Assembly: GCA_024280135.1 (NCBI GenBank) | Contig: JAJRQS010000327.1 | Coordinates: 1-8,393 of the forward strand | DNA from: Bacteroidota bacterium | Lineage (GTDB): Bacteria; Bacteroidota; Bacteroidia; Chitinophagales; Saprospiraceae | Reading direction: 5' to 3' | Length of the DNA: 8,393 nucleotides | Shown: piece after piece, positions 7,089-8,393 of the stretch | Layout: every line of letters begins with the position of its first letter | How positions within the stretch are numbered: position 1 is the first letter of the stretch | Made by a program: the position numbers and the translations under genes | Notes under the pieces: generated by a model | Databases searched by the model: none | Told to the model about the DNA's origin: nothing | The model's input: only the letters and a program-made list of their open reading frames with translations

Positions 7089-7489
7089 GTCAAACATTGC
7101 ACTTCGGTAATCCAAGTTATAGCCATTCGAGTAGTCTTGGCGGTGTGGATTTTATACGGGGTTATGAATATTACTTGCTGAAAGGGCAGGATTATGTATA
7201 TGGAAAGTCTAGTCTGCGCTATCGCTTGCTAAAGAAACCCATCCCCCTCAAAAAATGGTTTGGATTTAAAGATGTGGACTTTAGGCTATTTCTTTCGATA
7301 AATAATGATGTCGGCGTAATAAAAGAACATTACTTTCAAGAGCAAAATGCCCTTTCGGGAAAGTTGTTGTGGGGGAAGGGTTTAGGGCTAGATATAGTCA
7401 TGTGGGACAGTCGTGCGATACAAATTGAATATAGTATCAACCACTTTGGAGAAAAAGGACTATTTTTGCACCTCAAGCTATTTAATTAA
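7088..7489 (+). CDS. C-terminal barrel piece of the Omp85-like protein (-1 frame)
   Basis: These 133 codons continue the interrupted barrel. They contain GNPSYSHSSSLGG, the superfamily motif FIRGY (Arg codon at 7157), then strand patterns around YGKSSLRYRLL, VDFRLFLSIN and IQIEYSINHF, ending at GLFLHLKLFN. The open frame begins at an ATG at 7013, but residues encoded before the frame-change point are the wrong frame of the upstream part, so that ATG is unlikely to be a real start. On its own this piece lacks a signal peptide and POTRA domain and could not function as an outer-membrane protein. Its TAA overlaps the nadK ATG by one base. Confidence 0.6.
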   Translation, partial: CQTLHFGNPSYSHSSSLGGVDFIRGYEYYLLKGQDYVYGKSSLRYRLLKKPIPLKKWFGFKDVDFRLFLSINNDVGVIKEHYFQEQNALSGKLLWGKGLGLDIVMWDSRAIQIEYSINHFGEKGLFLHLKLFN

Positions 7490-8370
7490 TGGAAGTACTG
7501 TTTTTTGCAAGGAAGGTGAGTGAGCGGAATGTCGAAGAGATTGTGATGATTTTGAAAAAATTCAGTCTCACTAATATCCGTATTTCTATATATGAGCCGC
7601 TATTACGCCAGTTGAATGGGCGCAATCCTTTGTCAAAGTATGATGTGGTGCCTACTGGAGAAGATTTGAGCACCAATAATTTTGATTATCTAGTGGTCTT
7701 AGGCGGTGATGGATCTATCCTAGATGCAACGGTCTTAATCAAGGATTCGGGTATTCCGATTGTGGGCATTAACCTAGGGCGACTAGGTTTTTTGGCCAGC
7801 ATTGAAAAGACAATGATTAATGAAGTAATCCAAGCCATGTTAGATGGCACGCTTCAAATACAGGAACGAAGCTTGCTCAAACTAGAGTCAAATATGCCTT
7901 TGTTTGAAGGAGCCAATTTTGCGCTCAATGATTTTACTTTATTGAAGCGGGACACTTCTTCGATGATTAATATTCACACTTTTGTCAATGGGGACTATTT
8001 GACCACTTATTGGTCTGATGGATTGATTCTTTCCACCCCTACAGGCTCTACCGCATACTCTTTAAGCTGTGGTGGACCGATTATGTTTCCATCGACAAAT
8101 TGCTTTGTCATCACTCCCGTAGCGCCACATAATCTGAATGTCCGACCGCTAATCATTCCAGACACAGCCGTTGTTTCTTTTCAAGTCGAAGGGCGAGCAG
8201 ATAATTTCTTGTGCACGCTTGATACTAGACTAGAGATGATTAATGACAAGCACGAAATAGCCATCAGAAAGAATGATTTTACCATCAAAATGGCAAGATT
8301 GACCAATACTTCGTTTTTGAGGGGATTGCGGGAAAAGCTAGCTTGGGGTAAAGACAACCGAAACTTCTAA
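7489..8370 (+). CDS. nadK: NAD kinase
   Basis: A 293-residue cytoplasmic enzyme that phosphorylates NAD to NADP, using ATP or polyphosphate. Family motifs are all present: GGDGSILDA (72-80) with the catalytic/ATP-site GGDG, GINLGRLGFL (93-102), the NAD-binding ALNDFTLLKRDTSSM (145-159), DGLILSTPTGSTAYSLSCGG (177-196) and ITPVAPHNLNVRPLI (208-222). In the usual Asn-Glu pair of the third block the Glu is Asp148, a conservative change. Length and motifs indicate an intact gene. The ATG overlaps the stop of the Omp85-like gene by one base (TAATG), so translation may be coupled and its mRNA probably begins at the subtilase promoter. If the upstream frameshift is real, ribosomes ending early at 7181 would have to re-initiate. 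Only 23 bases follow the stop, and no terminator is seen in them. Confidence 0.95.
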   Translation: MEVLFFARKVSERNVEEIVMILKKFSLTNIRISIYEPLLRQLNGRNPLSKYDVVPTGEDLSTNNFDYLVVLGGDGSILDATVLIKDSGIPIVGINLGRLGFLASIEKTMINEVIQAMLDGTLQIQERSLLKLESNMPLFEGANFALNDFTLLKRDTSSMINIHTFVNGDYLTTYWSDGLILSTPTGSTAYSLSCGGPIMFPSTNCFVITPVAPHNLNVRPLIIPDTAVVSFQVEGRADNFLCTLDTRLEMINDKHEIAIRKNDFTIKMARLTNTSFLRGLREKLAWGKDNRNF

Positions 8371-8393
8371 GCTTTATACCAACTATACATCAA

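Larger units (their letters stand above)
6087..7489 (+). pseudogene. Omp85/BamA-TamA-like outer-membrane protein with POTRA domain, interrupted by a 1-base frameshift
   Basis: Restoring one missing base gives a continuous protein of 467 residues. It starts with a signal peptide (1-19, AKA|Q), then one POTRA-like domain at about 27-105 (IQDILIEGLKKT, REL-x5-GD, NTDLFKSI), then repeated amphipathic strands of an outer-membrane beta-barrel with the Omp85 FIRGY motif near residue 358. Members of this superfamily insert or translocate proteins across the outer membrane; the role of this short, single-POTRA form is not known to me. As written, the first frame runs from 6087 to a TGA at 7179-7181 (364 residues, the last 30 or so out of frame). 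The true ending lies in the -1 frame and stops at 7487-7489. The start is a GTG: the upstream in-frame codons back to the subtilase stop (TAA at 6075) are TTC, TTA and TTT, and the signal peptide begins right there. Whether the gene is really broken or this is a sequencing error cannot be decided from one sequence. Confidence 0.8.

Overview
The window reads as chromosomal DNA from a member of the Bacteroidota, outside the gut Bacteroides type. Four things point there: a gliding-motility lipoprotein of the GldH family, a subtilisin-like protease ending in a type IX secretion (T9SS) sorting domain, TAnnTTTG-type -7 promoter boxes about 20 bases before three start codons, and A-rich leaders without clear Shine-Dalgarno sites. 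A free-living or environmental lineage (Saprospiria, Cytophagia or Flavobacteriia) fits, but the sequence alone does not fix the class. No RNA gene, CRISPR array, insertion sequence or phage gene is visible, and all supported genes are on the + strand.

Layout. (1) 68-1689: gldH and a PBP4-type (peptidase S13) D-Ala-D-Ala carboxypeptidase/endopeptidase lipoprotein, joined by an ATGA overlap. (2) 1821-3074: a single RhlE-like DEAD-box RNA helicase with a basic tail and its own promoter. (3) 3222-4184: a single MoxR-type AAA+ ATPase with no VWA or DUF58 partner beside it. (4) 4326-8370: a tight run of secreted subtilase, Omp85/BamA-TamA-like outer-membrane protein and NAD kinase, with gaps of 9 bases and then a 1-base overlap. 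Gaps between groups are 131-147 bases and contain -7 boxes and a few weak hairpins.

How they relate. Several products act at the cell envelope: GldH (gliding/T9SS-associated), PBP4 (peptidoglycan trimming), the T9SS-exported protease and the Omp85 barrel. The helicase, the MoxR ATPase and NAD kinase are cytoplasmic housekeeping functions. The most notable feature is a one-base frame disruption in the Omp85 gene. The first two-thirds (POTRA domain and early barrel strands) is in one frame. The rest, including the RGY motif and the last strands, is in the -1 frame. This may be a sequencing or assembly error, a real mutation or, less likely, recoding. I see no convincing undescribed system; the remaining points are matters of gene neighbourhood and detail.
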